From the NCBI GenBank assembly GCA_031216915.1, contig CM062289.1:449320866-449384865 (forward strand): a stretch of 64,000 nt of DNA. The letters run 5' to 3'. The DNA is from Pictodentalium vernedei. Lineage: Eukaryota > Mollusca > Scaphopoda > Dentaliida > Dentaliidae. A program made the position numbers and the translations under genes. The notes beneath the pieces were generated by a model. That model saw only the letters and a program-made list of their open reading frames with translations. It did not search any database and had not been told where the DNA came from. Positions 33,570 to 43,991 of this stretch are shown here, piece after piece (position 1 is the first letter of the stretch; each line of letters opens with the position of its first letter).

Positions 33570-33820
33570 TTAACCCTTTACCCAACGTAACGGCCAAAAC
33601 CGGCCAGCGCTATTCTCAAAAATCGCCAATTAATTTTCAAAATATTTTCATTTTTTGTCTCAAAAACATAGGTTATGACCCCTCGTTGGAACGAGCTCGT
33701 CGAGCTCGTTCCAACGAGGGGTCATAACCTATGTTTTTGAGACAAAAAATGAAAAAAATTAATTATTCAAGAATTTTTTTTGCAAGTGTCGTCTGCTTTT
33801 CATGTTAGGTAAAGGGTTAA
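33570..33820. mobile_element. TTAA-A MITE copy 6 (near-perfect)
   Basis: TTAA lies at 33570-33573 and 33817-33820. The two inner arms, from TTGTCTCAAAAACATAGG to its inverse, match throughout. Both read CCTCGTTGG rather than the commoner CCTCATTGG. The best consensus copy of the family in this window. Confidence 0.96.
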
Positions 33821-35964
33821 GCTGTATTTTTCACGATCAGATCACGATGGAGTCGCGACACTTATGAACCAGTTGGTCAAGAATTAGTCAATAAAATATT
33901 CTGGATTCGACATTACGAATGGCTGACTCTGCGCACCTGAAAAAATGACTGTTGAGGTGGGATCAATATATATATATATATCTGACCAACATGCGTGCCT
34001 TGAGACTTACATGTACTGATACATATAACATTGTGTATAGCGAGTGCTGTACTTTTCTCATAAGAAGCTATTAGAAAACGAAAGGTTTCCCTTATATTGA
34101 CGAAGCTTTACAAGTTCGTACTCGAAATTATTTCACTGCCTCTTTAAAGCACAAGAACTTAACAAGTTTCTTCAGACGAAGCTACTGTAGTCATAATCGA
34201 TGTGAACAATGTAACCCGTGTCAGTCAGAGGTACAATGCAAACGTTCCCCATGTTTCAAATGTACTTCACAAAATCCAGTGATAGTACAAAATTCGCCTA
34301 AAAACGGGCCTGTATTGGTCGGCGTATTTTCTCTTTGCCATCAGGATGGAGTAAGAAATTTCCACACGAAGGGAAAACCGAAGGTTTTCGCGCGCCGAAG
34401 GCGAGCAGAGACGATGTGAGGTTAACTAACCCTTTACGATACCCTTTAGCAGTACAATGGTGATACTCCACGCCTGACAGCCGCAAAAGAGTAGAAGCAA
34501 AGGGGCGGGGAAAGCCACCAGAACCCAGTCTACCGTCACGCCGGGCATTCTGTGGAAGATGTTCCTTTGTAGATTCTTCAGGTGGCTAGAGGTGGATAGA
34601 GTCAGTCATCAACGTTGTGTTGTTTTGAACTGGTCGCTGCCTTCACTGGCCAGTATAGATTGTCAACGCCACTTTCAAAAATGACGGTAGTTCCGGGGTA
34701 GTGTCTTTGTAGATCTTCAGGCTGGTAATTTGAGTGCGCCCGATAGCAGCCCTCATTGGCAAGTTTTATCTGCCTCCGGCTCCATCAGATCAGTCTGCCA
34801 CGCAATGCACATTCAGTAAAAAAGAATGTTAGCACATACACTGCCAAACGTTTGACGCCCACTATATAGGTCAATACTTCCAGATGGCCGGGAGCTTCTG
34901 TTTGTGTAGGCCGAGCGTCAGGGGAGAATTATGATTCCGCCAGGACGGTACAAGCCAAATAGGGAGGCATGGTCGGACTAGAGAGAAGAAACCCCTGTAG
35001 CAACGGCAGTCAGGGAGTGGCCCAGGAATAGAGTTCATAACGGGTACACACAGGGAGAAAACTCCTGTGGTATTTTTGAAGACCGGGGGTCATCCACACC
35101 CCCCCCCCCCCCAGGCGCCTGAGATGCCGTGTTTGAAGCTTCCCCTCACTACCCCCTCCTACCCCCCAATGGTTGAAATAATAAGTATATTTGTGGTTTA
35201 TGTGTATCGCAGTTTATTAGTGTAATTGTCGTAGTTACTTGAGACGATCGGGACAGGGTCAAGCAGTGAACGACACTCAGCAGTAGCAATGCTGGCATCT
35301 GTTGTTGGGGACCGCGATGAACAGATAATTATACGTCGCGCTGATATTCACTTCTCCGTAACCACTCTGGGTGAATGCGTGTCGTTGTTCTGTAGAAGTG
35401 TTGTCGATAAGTGTACGCGAGTTGATGTGATATAGTTGTGTGTTTAATGAGTTGGTCTGGGTAGGGCCGAGTTTACGAACGGCACCCAGCAACAACGATG
35501 CTTGCATCTGTTCGGGGCACGGTGAACAGATTTTATACAGTACGAAGTTTTTGCCTGTCCATATCCACTCTGGCGTGCTTTTAGGTATGTTTTTAAGGCC
35601 TAAATGCAGAATGTTGTACCATTCATTGTATTACCGAAGTCCACATACTCTTCTATAAAAGAAGACTTCCGAGAAACACCAAATATGACAACGAGATCGT
35701 TCCGAACCGAAAGCAATCTTCATGTCGACAAAATAAGACACATTAAGGTAGAAGTTAAACGACTATTTCCTTTTTGACTTGTTCCGGCGAGAAGTTGCAT
35801 ATAAAAGTGATCACAAGCTTTTAACTTTAATATGTAATAAAGTGAAATGGATGCTTAGTTTAAAAAGAGACAGATAGATGAGAAAACCTTGATTGATCTT
35901 CGGTAAAACCAGTCAGAACTGGATGTGGACGACAAACAACATGTCAAGATTTAATGCTAATATG
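33821..35964. other. Unassigned, one cysteine-rich open frame
   Basis: A short TA repeat lies at 33966-33980. An ATG-less frame at 34075-34416 is described separately. A C run lies at 35099-35112. On the minus strand 35277-35660 contains two similar phrases (ATGCTGGCATCTGTT and ATGCTTGCATCTGTT), perhaps an old tandem duplication. No gene is recognised. Confidence 0.45.
34075..34416 (+). other. Open frame with cysteine cluster, unrecognised
   Basis: 114 codons stay open between TAG at 34072 and TGA at 34417, without an ATG near the start. The region upstream ends in pyrimidines and AG, so it could be an internal exon. It encodes CSHNRCEQCNPCQSEVQC and CKRSPCFKC: eight cysteines within 31 residues. 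I know no family with this spacing. It could be chance, since no paralogue or flanking exon is visible. Confidence 0.25.
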
Positions 35965-36093
35965 CACTCTAAAATCGGTTGGGTTAAAAATCAACCTAAA
36001 TCGACTGGGTTGAGTGAATATGAACCCAAATTGGGTTCATATTCACTCATCCCAGTCGATTTGGGTTGATTTTTAACCCAACCGATTTAGAGC
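35965..36093. mobile_element. TA-H palindromic element copy 3
   Basis: The ends are CACTCTAAAATCGGTTGGGT and the inverse ACCCAACCGATTTAGAG. The hairpin is nearly perfect, with ATGAACCCAAATTGGGTTCA at the centre. Confidence 0.87.
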
Positions 36094-36429
36094 TGATAGG
36101 ACATCTCTTTTTGACTTATAGTTTAAACACAAAAACAGACGGATCAAGAAAATGGTGACAATAGCAATTTATAGAGCTGAGGACCTGGTACCTTAATAAT
36201 CCATCTAGCTACAGATATATCACCCTTTGAGTACAACAAGGCACCATCAACAATGCTAAAACATTACAGATTGAACAATGTTGCATTCAAGGGACAAAAA
36301 AAGAGATCAAGAAGATGTGATTTGTGTTTGAGCTTGCTTTGAAACAGCCATGACAAGATGTGATGAAAAATCCAGCAAGAGGATCACAGATCCAGAAGTC
36401 GAGTTTTGACATTAAATTCTGAAGAAATA

Positions 36430-37100
36430 AGCTACTTACAGTAAAAGTGACCTTGACCTTGGAGTCCCAGACTCCGAAATCAATAGGTGTCTTCCCTTCC
36501 TATAAGGTAACCTCTAGTATAAGTTTGGTAAAGGTGTGTCAAATACAACTAAAGTTATTGCCTTGACCTTGGGGCCCCAGACTGCGAAATCGATAGGAGT
36601 CTTCCCTTCTTATAGGGTAACCTGTGGTATAAGATTGATGAAGATACACGGAATAGAACTAAAGTTATTGCCCGGAAACCAATTTGTCACAAGATATTCT
36701 ATTTATAGTAACAGTGACCTTGACCTTGGAGTCCTAGACTCCGAAATCAATAGGTGCCTTCCCTTCCTATAGGGTAACCTCTGGTATAAGTTTGGTAAAG
36801 ATGCGTCAAATAGAACTAAAGTTATTGTCCGGAAACCAATTTGTCACAGAATATTCTATTTATAGTAACAGTGACCTTGACCTTGCGGCGCGAGATTCTG
36901 AAATCCATAGGTGTCTTCCTTTCCTATAGGGTAACCTCTGGTATAATTTTGGTAAAGGTGCATCAAATAGAACTAAAGTTATTGCCCGAAAACCAATTGT
37001 TTACGCCCGCCCGCCCGCCCGCCCGCCCGCCCGCCCGCCCGCCACTTCATCAAACTATATGTCGAGTTTGACTTCGTCAAATCTCGACTAAAAATTCATC
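36430..37100. mobile_element. Tandem-core element 3 (CCCG end)
   Basis: Four units start with CCTTGACCTTGGAGTCC-like sequence at 36451, 36561, 36718 and 36875. Spacing is 110, 157 and 157 bp. A (CCCG)n run follows at 37005-37042, then GTCGAGTTTGACTTCGTC. Units end with AAAGTTATTGCCCGGAAACC. Architecture is as in pearl-like elements. The open frames are products of the repeat. Confidence 0.72.
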
Positions 37101-37139
37101 CAAATGTTACTTAAGAAATTATAAGTGAACAAGAGCAAC

Positions 37140-38082
37140 ACAAAGCGTGGCATATGCCCCCGAGCGGTGTCATAAAATGGTAGTTAAGTCTCTCGGGGGT
37201 ATAACCAAAATCAAAAGGAAGCTTCCTCTAGATACCAACAATGCATCACAAAAAATTGAAATTACTTTGAGTCAACATTCGTAAGTTATTGGGCAGAAAC
37301 CAAATTCAAGATGACCGCCATGGTGGCCTTATTGAACTGGTTATCTAAAATTAAAAGACAGCTTCCTCAAGACTCCAATGATGCAACCTCCCAAGAATGG
37401 ATCTGATTCGAGTCTGTATTCATTTGTTATTGGACAGAAGCCAAATTCAAGACGGCAGCCATGGAAGCCAACAAGGCCTTCTTGGTACAGCTGACTGGTC
37501 CAACATTGAAAGGAAGCTTCCTCCAGACAGCAACAATGCATAATTCACAAATAAAAATGATTCAAGTCAGCATTAATTAGTTATTGGTCGGAAACCAAAT
37601 TCAATATGGCCACCATGGCAGCTAGCTTGATCAAAATTGAAAGGAACCATTGTCTGGTCTTACACAAGTAGCCACTATAATAATGATTTGATTAACTCTT
37701 TACCCAACGTAACGGCCAAAACCAGCCAGCGCTATTCTCAAAAATCGCCTATTAATTTTAATTAATTTTTCATTTTTTGTCTCAAAAACATAGGTTATGA
37801 CCCCTCATTGGGACGAGCTCGTCGAGCTCGTTCCAATGAGGGGTCATAACTTATGTTTTTGAGACAAAAATGAAAAAAAATAGTTATTCAAGAATTTTTT
37901 TTGCAAGTGTCGTCTGCTTTTCATGTTAGGTAAAGGGTTAAATAAGCGGTTCTTAGTTATTTGACGGAAACCAAATGTTAACCGACGGACGACGGACGAC
38001 GGACGTCAGACGACGGACACCGGACGACGGACGGACATGGTGAAAACATAATGCTCCCAAGAGAATCTCTCGGGGGCATAAA
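37140..38082. mobile_element. Tandem-core element 4 (GACGGAC end), split by MITE
   Basis: Subterminal TATGCCCCCGAG (37153) pairs with CTCGGGGGCATA (38069). Units with GGAAGCTTCCTC and GAAACCAAATTCAAGATGG lie about 130-155 bp apart (37216, 37355, 37508, 37639). A GACGGAC-type run lies at 37984-38035. TTAA-A copy 7 interrupts it. Confidence 0.72.
37692..37941. mobile_element. TTAA-A MITE copy 7, nested
   Basis: TTAA lies at 37692-37695 and 37938-37941. The left end is CTCTTTACCCAACG and the right GTTAGGTAAAGGG. The hairpin is complete, with GGGACGAGCTCGTCGAGCTC at the centre. It lies within tandem-core element 4. Confidence 0.94.
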
Positions 38083-38210
38083 AAGGTGCAGAATTAATCA
38101 GATGTGCCTGAGTTACACTTATTTTATTGCCAAGAAGAATATTGGCTCTGGCAGGAATATTCGGCACCAGCATGCAAAGAGTTAATTGAAAAAAAAAAAC
38201 AATGCCCCGA

Positions 38211-38455
38211 TTAACCCTTTCCCTAACAAATCGGCTGCATCCGCCCGCGTAAACTGCAAATTCAGCAGTCGAAAAAATATTAGTTTTCAACAAATTTCAA
38301 CAAAACTATGTCATGTGACCCCTCATGTCATGTGACCCCTCACTGGAACGAGCTTGTCGAGCTCGTTCCAATGAGGGGGTCACATGACATGGTTTTGTTG
38401 AAATGTTTTGAAATTTTAAAAAAAATTGATATCGATTGCGTTGGGTAAATGTTTG
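38211..38455. mobile_element. TTAA-B MITE copy 5, with arm duplication
   Basis: Begins TTAACCCTTTCCCTAAC. The left arm holds a tandem duplication of CATGTGACCCCTCATGT-type sequence just before the centre. The right end GCGTTGGGTAAATG has lost TTAA. Confidence 0.88.
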
Positions 38456-38713
38456 AAATATCAAAATCTCATTTTGTAAAAAAAAGAATCGGATTTTGTT
38501 CTTCTGACTTCGTTTTCTAGAAGTAAAGGGATTATGCCATAAGTTGATTCAGAGGATTTCTTTAGCAAGAAACCTGCCAGTGACTTATTGACTCTGTTGA
38601 AATTAAATCATCCTCAGAAATGCACCGAACAGCGAACTTTGTTGTTGGATGCCAACAAATGAAACAATTAACTCTGGAGATGATAAGATGAGAATGAATT
38701 TAGTAATCTCTTT

Positions 38714-39054
38714 GGGAGCGCGGTGGCTCAGTAGGTAGAGGTGCAGGTTGCAAGCCGAGAGGTCCTCGGTTCGAATCCCACCTGCGGAAACCGTGTTGTG
38801 TCCTTGGGTAAGACACTTAACTCCCATTGCCCACGTGGGGGCACGGTGGCGTCGTGTACCAAGGCGTACTGCACGTCGATGATGCACTTGTCTTCAACCA
38901 ATGCTAACCCTGCTTGTGTGGAGTTAGTATGTAGGGGAGCTTTTCATTTGCTCGCCGTTGCTTGTTGGTTCTCTCCGGGTACTCCGGCTTCCTCCACTCG
39001 TAAAACGTGGTCATGATTAGCCATTGTGCAGAAATATGTGACCTTAAACACCAA

Positions 39055-39085
<31 letters not shown>

Positions 39086-39098
39086 ATATATAAATAAA
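38714..39098 (+). mobile_element. tRNA-headed SINE copy 2
   Basis: Head TGGCTCAGTAGGTAGAGG and GGTTCGAATCC, shared body, tail TGTGACCTTAAACACCAATA and a long (AAAT)n run. The 13-bp duplication TAGTAATCTCTTT / TAGCAATCTCTTT lies at 38701-38713 and 39099-39111, with one mismatch. Confidence 0.94.
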
Positions 39099-39379
39099 TA
39101 GCAATCTCTTTACGGAATCAAACCGATTCTGACGATAAATCTATCTGTCTTAGAGATCAACGACAGTCCACATAGACGGCATTTTTGTATCATGTTTGTC
39201 GCTCATTTGAAAAAAAATGGTTGCATCAAACGGATCCCCGAACTCATCAGGCTGACCATTGTTCGGCCCAATGGGAGAAAATGTAGATTTTTCGAACCGA
39301 GGGAACGCTGTTTCCTAGCATTTGAACGATCAACGGCGGACTAGTGACTGCTGTGGACTGCCATTGACATTTCGATAAA

Positions 39380-39639
39380 CCGGCAGTCCATGCAATCAGA
39401 CCCATTTCGCCTTTTGGACACATCACATCTCATGCACCAACAGGTGTTGGGGTGCGTAAAGTTTGGGGGCCATGGGGCTGCTAGTAGGGGGGGGGGGGGG
39501 AATTTCTCGGTGGTCCCTACGGCCAGCCCGCCTCTGCTGAAATATATCATTTGGTCGATGAAGCGAACCATAGATTCGTTTTTTTTTCGACCAAAGGAAA
39601 TATTCCAGACGAGTGAATCTGAACATTGGCGATGAACAT
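39380..39639. repeat. M repeat copy 3 (partial)
   Basis: Contains a G run (39488-39500), AAGCGAACCATAGATTCG and AAATATTCCAGACGAGTGA, as in the M copy at 54152. Its continuation (GGCCATAACAGCGTCAAATT) reappears at 39879 beyond the MITE. Confidence 0.6.
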
Positions 39640-39860
39640 TAACTTGCAAATAAAATTCTTGAATAACTAATCTTTTTCATTTTTTGTCTCAAAAACATAG
39701 GTTGTGACCCCTATTGGAACGAGCTCGACGAGCTCGTTCCAAAGAGGGGTCATAACCTGTATCTGTGAGACAAAAATAAAAAAAAAATAATGAAAACTAA
39801 TTGGCGGTTTTTGTGAATAGCGCTGGCCGGTTTTGGCAGTTACGTTGGGTAAAGGTTTAA
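39640..39860. mobile_element. TTAA-A MITE copy 8, left end missing
   Basis: The left end begins at CTTGCAAATAAAATTCTTGA, without the CCCTTTACC terminus. The hairpin and right end GTTGGGTAAAGGTTTAA are present. It sits between two parts of an M repeat. Confidence 0.88.
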
Positions 39861-41308
39861 GGGCTAGATTTGTCCAAGGCCATAACAGCGTCAAATTCCT
39901 TCCAGAATTAGCCTGGCGGCCTAAGAGCTTGCAGATCTACCTGAAGGAGGGTTGTTTCGTTGACAAAATCTAATAAGCCTTTTTCGAAACTACCATTTTA
40001 GCTTTTAATCTATGCAAGGTCACAGGTCGCGAGGTGTAAACATTGATAGAAAACACGTTGCCAGCAATGGGAGAAAAAGAGCAGGTGAAGTGCTTCGGGT
40101 CCCATTACGTTCATTAGTGCGAATTAAAAAAACATCTAGCCAAGGTTACCATCTGTTTAAGACAGTGACAATATTGTATGAGAACTTTCGTTATTTCGAA
40201 TTGAGTTCCTATATCGACTTAAATGACGTTTGAATGCTCGCCGTGTCATGATTCTGTGGTCGCCAACACGGCTTCGACAACTTTCGGGATAGCTCGAGCC
40301 GAGAAACTTCGGGCAATCAGTGTTTCCTTGTTGCCACTCAAAACAAGTCCTCGCCGACGTAAGAAAAGTAGACTAGGGTTGTCTCTTCAGTTAAATTGAA
40401 TGATGACATCGGTTCTACGAATTTAAACTTGATATTTCACAAAACTCAACGCGACGAACATGAAAATCGCTTTGTTCACACCTCGGGACCTGTGACCCTG
40501 CATAGATTAAAAGTGAAGATGGCAGTTTCGAAAAAGGCTTATTACAGTAATAAGTGGTAGAAGCGATGAGAAATTTCCGAGATGAACCCAGGTAACGTTT
40601 GTGACGATGACATTTACACGTGAAGTTGTGTAACGTTGGTGGGTGATCCCAAATTAGTAGGAATCTCACTATAGACATAGCTACTCATTCCGCCCCCCCC
40701 CCCCCCCCACAAACTACTCAAGGTTGATTTTACATCCAACACACCCCACATGGCGTAACCGAAATCAAAATACTACTCGAGCGATGAAAGTTTACTGTTG
40801 TACGGATTCATCGGACAGAAAATGAATTGATATTTGAAAAGGGGATCACAATGTTCCGTATGTACATCAAAGGTTTTTATTACCAAAACAAGCGTTAGCT
40901 CACATACGGGTGGGTTAAGATTTTGAACCAAGCTGAAACAACTAACACTCTGATTACGTCACTTTTGAAATTATTGATTTCAATGACGGCATGTGGCATG
41001 TGATGGGGAAAATCATCGTCGAGTAGTGTGGAGGTGACATGGGTAGCTATGTCAATTGAAGCGAAGTGGGAAGCCAAGTTTGCTAACAAAATGCAGACGG
41101 TTATGAAATAGTGTGTCTTTCGTTAAATATTCAAATAAGTTTGCCTTCATAGGGTGGGTAAAATAGATCTGTCTCGCACAGGTATCATAAGCGAATCGCA
41201 ATAGGCATGTTGCTGGAGAAAAAGCGTTAACTCTCTGCACTCTGTGGTAAAAATACTCAAGTTTTCAACAGCGTATTTTCCCACAATGCAACTGAGAATT
41301 TAAAAAAT
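39861..41308. other. Unassigned, with a spaced inverted repeat
   Basis: AATAAGCCTTTTTCGAAACT at 39971-39990 starts a 66-bp arm that recurs inverted at 40478-40543, with 440 bp between. A C run lies at 40694-40709. A minus-strand frame at 40415 covers the right arm. No gene is recognised. Confidence 0.5.
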
Positions 41309-41358
41309 TATACCTTGTTTGACAGAGCTCACTGAGCTCTGTCAAACAAGATATGATT
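41309..41358. repeat. Solo hairpin shared with pogo-like core
   Basis: ACCTTGTTTGACAGAGCTC and its inverse, with CACTGAGCTC at the centre. It is the same hairpin as the middle of the pogo-like element at 25732-26158, but the pogo-like ends are absent here. Confidence 0.78.
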
Positions 41359-41967
41359 TGTTAAATTGTTCATGCAGCAAAAAAAATTATGAAATACTAC
41401 CAGAGTGCTTGGAGTTAAACCTTCGAAGTTAATAAGATATCCGGCGAGCAAGATTGGATGAACTCACTGTGTGCAAAATTGATATCGAGGCAGTCTACCA
41501 CGTGTCATAACTTACGGAAAATAAACGTTTCCTGCGATTATATCCTTGTTTGCTTTATTGTATTTATATAAATCAGCCACAAAGATAGAAAGTAAAAACA
41601 AATCACTGTAGAAAATACGGTCAAGAACTGTTAACTACCTGTCGGCAGACTACCGTAAACGTTACGGAAAAAAATCTGATTTTTTTGCAATGGAGACATT
41701 TTGTTCGATGGAGAACCAAGGATCTGAGATGTAACTCTAATTCCACAATACCATACGCTTATTCAATCGTCACCAGTAGTAGACCAGTTAATATCTTTAA
41801 TCTGCAGTCTATCGGCAGCAGGTTAAAGATATTAATTGGTTCACTTTAAGAGCGGACTCCTCCGAGACAAGTCGAGATGTGGGATGCTGTTAGCAGTAAT
41901 TAACCCTTTGAACCCGAGAAATCGCCTTTCCGGCCCATAAACTATGATACTTCGTAATTTCATAGCT
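41359..41967. other. Unassigned, one hairpin
   Basis: Positions 41782-41843 pair ACCAGTTAATATCTTTAATC with its inverse. The remainder has no recognised feature. Confidence 0.5.
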
Positions 41968-42468
41968 TTAACCCCTTACCTAATATGAAAAGCAGAGGAC
42001 ACTTGCAGAAACATTTTTTGAATAACTAATCTTTGTCATTTTTTGTCTTAAAAACATAGGTTATGATCCCCTCATTGGAACGAGCTCGACCTTTAACCCT
42101 TTACCTAATATGAAAAGCAGACGACACTTGCAGAAACATTTTTTGAATAACTAATCTTTGTCATTTTTTGTCTTAAAAACATAGGTTATGACCCCCTCAT
42201 TGGAACGAGCTCGACCTTTAACCCTTTACCTAATATGAAAAGCAGACGACACTTGCAAAATCAGTTCTTGAATAACTAATCTTTTTCATTTTTTTCTCAG
42301 AAACATTTGTTATGACCCCTAATTGGAACGAGCTCGACGAGCTCGTTCCAACTAGGGGTCATAACCTATGTTTTTGAGACAAAAAATGAAAAAATAATGA
42401 AAATTATTTGGCGATTTTTTTAGAATAGAGCTGGCCGGTTTTGGCCGTTAAGTTGGGTAAAGGGTTAA
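41968..42468. mobile_element. TTAA-A MITE with left arm triplicated
   Basis: Three left arms start CTTTAACC at 41966, 42091 and 42216, exactly 125 bp apart. The first two stop at the palindrome centre GAGCTCGAC and join directly to the next TTAA end. The third continues into a complete right arm that ends GTTGGGTAAAGGGTTAA. In the complete copy both arms share CTA near the centre in place of CTC. Confidence 0.93.
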
Positions 42469-43991
42469 GTTGGATAGCTGCGAAGTGAATGTGTGGCGCA
42501 GACCAATCAATATTTTCAACGTGCAGCTCCAAGGCTTTGAGCAGAAACGGCCGTTACCGTAAACTTTGCAGTGTCAGTGCCTGCAGCGGTATGCCAGTAG
42601 ATTACCGTAAATTTGGCGGTAATTTCTAACTGTGAATACGTTTACTATATGCTAGCTTATAAGATTACTTGAGAAGACTAACAAGTATTTTTATATCTAC
42701 TTTTGACAAATACAAGAGGATATCTCTTCGTTAGTGACGGACATTACACAATATGTTTTGACTGATATCTGTGCGTATTGTTCGTGTTTTAATAGCAAGT
42801 ATTACCACTTTAGCAAGCGTGCTCTGGTATATTAACGGAGTTTAGCGGGGCGGTAAAACTAAAAAACTCTGTAATTCACGGCGACATGCAACCGGAAGCG
42901 AGAGGCGGGCGTTAATGAAAACAAAATTTATTAACAGCCCGCCGCCCGCTTCCGGTCGTGGTAATAATAATAATAACATAATTTTGCCAGGAGTCCCGGT
43001 TTATTAACGGCCCTTGAGGACCGAATAATAGCCCCCTGGCTTGTTAACGGCCCTCCACTTCGTCTCGAGCCGGTAATAAACCCTCGGGCTGTTATTCATT
43101 CCACTCGGGCCGTTAATAAACCGTAACGCCCTCCAAACTCATGTTTTTATTATATTAACACATGTTTTATTCACAATTAAAACATCTCAGCGCATATAAA
43201 ATGATAATAACTGTTTTGAGTTCGTCCTCTCAATTGTCTCATGGGTGACTACTCTTGAGTGTCTAATACCCATACATGTATGATTATTCTTTTTCGAACA
43301 AAATTCCCGCCTGTTTGATTCTTATTTGACCCTGTATGATTCATAATTTTCAGCAATTGAATGTGCAGAGCAGCAACTTATCTCAATAAGTTCATCAAAA
43401 CAAACTAGTAAGGGACATCTACAAGCAAACACAGGATGGAATGGAAATGTTAACTGGTAGAGATCTGGAAGCGTATATTTGGGCTTTATTCTGAAGTACT
43501 GTTACCATAACTTTAAGACCTAGTAATCAGTGGATGTGCTTCATACCATCGCTGAAACAGAATTAATTAGTCAAAAAGTTTTTGACTTGTTGCAATTTAT
43601 GGGAGAGTGCCCATAAATTGCAACAAGGCAAATCCATGTGAAAATTATAACTGAAAGTAATTTAGCCCTTCACCACTTCAAAAGCATCAGACATCTGTGT
43701 TATAAAAACTGCTCTGAGCATAGTGACTGGATCACATCTTGGGATTTTCCACCCTATACTATTATTCGACCGTATACTATTATTAATTTTCAGAAATTTT
43801 CCACCTTGTACTATTATTTCGCCCTGTACTATTATTAGCCACTCAAGAGTACATGAAAATACAACTTTTCTCAAGAGGTAATACCAATACCAACACATAC
43901 AAAAAACACTGGAAATTCTCTATAAATATTTTACAACCATGTCTGGGTTGGACCAAGCTATAAAGAAGACAGTGGCTGACATTAAAAAACA
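42469..43991. other. Unassigned, with degenerate short repeats
   Basis: In 42840-43140 the words TTAACGGCCC, GGGCCGTTAATAAACC and CGGGCTGTTATT recur in both orientations. Positions 43741-43832 repeat CC(C/T)(T/G)TACTATTATT four times. A hairpin at 43588-43630 pairs TTGTTGCAATTTATGGG with its inverse. No gene is recognised. Confidence 0.5.

Noticed and set aside
35277..35658. Overlapping frames on both strands as a gene
   Set aside because: No recognisable domain. A short internal sequence repetition suggests a decayed repeat.
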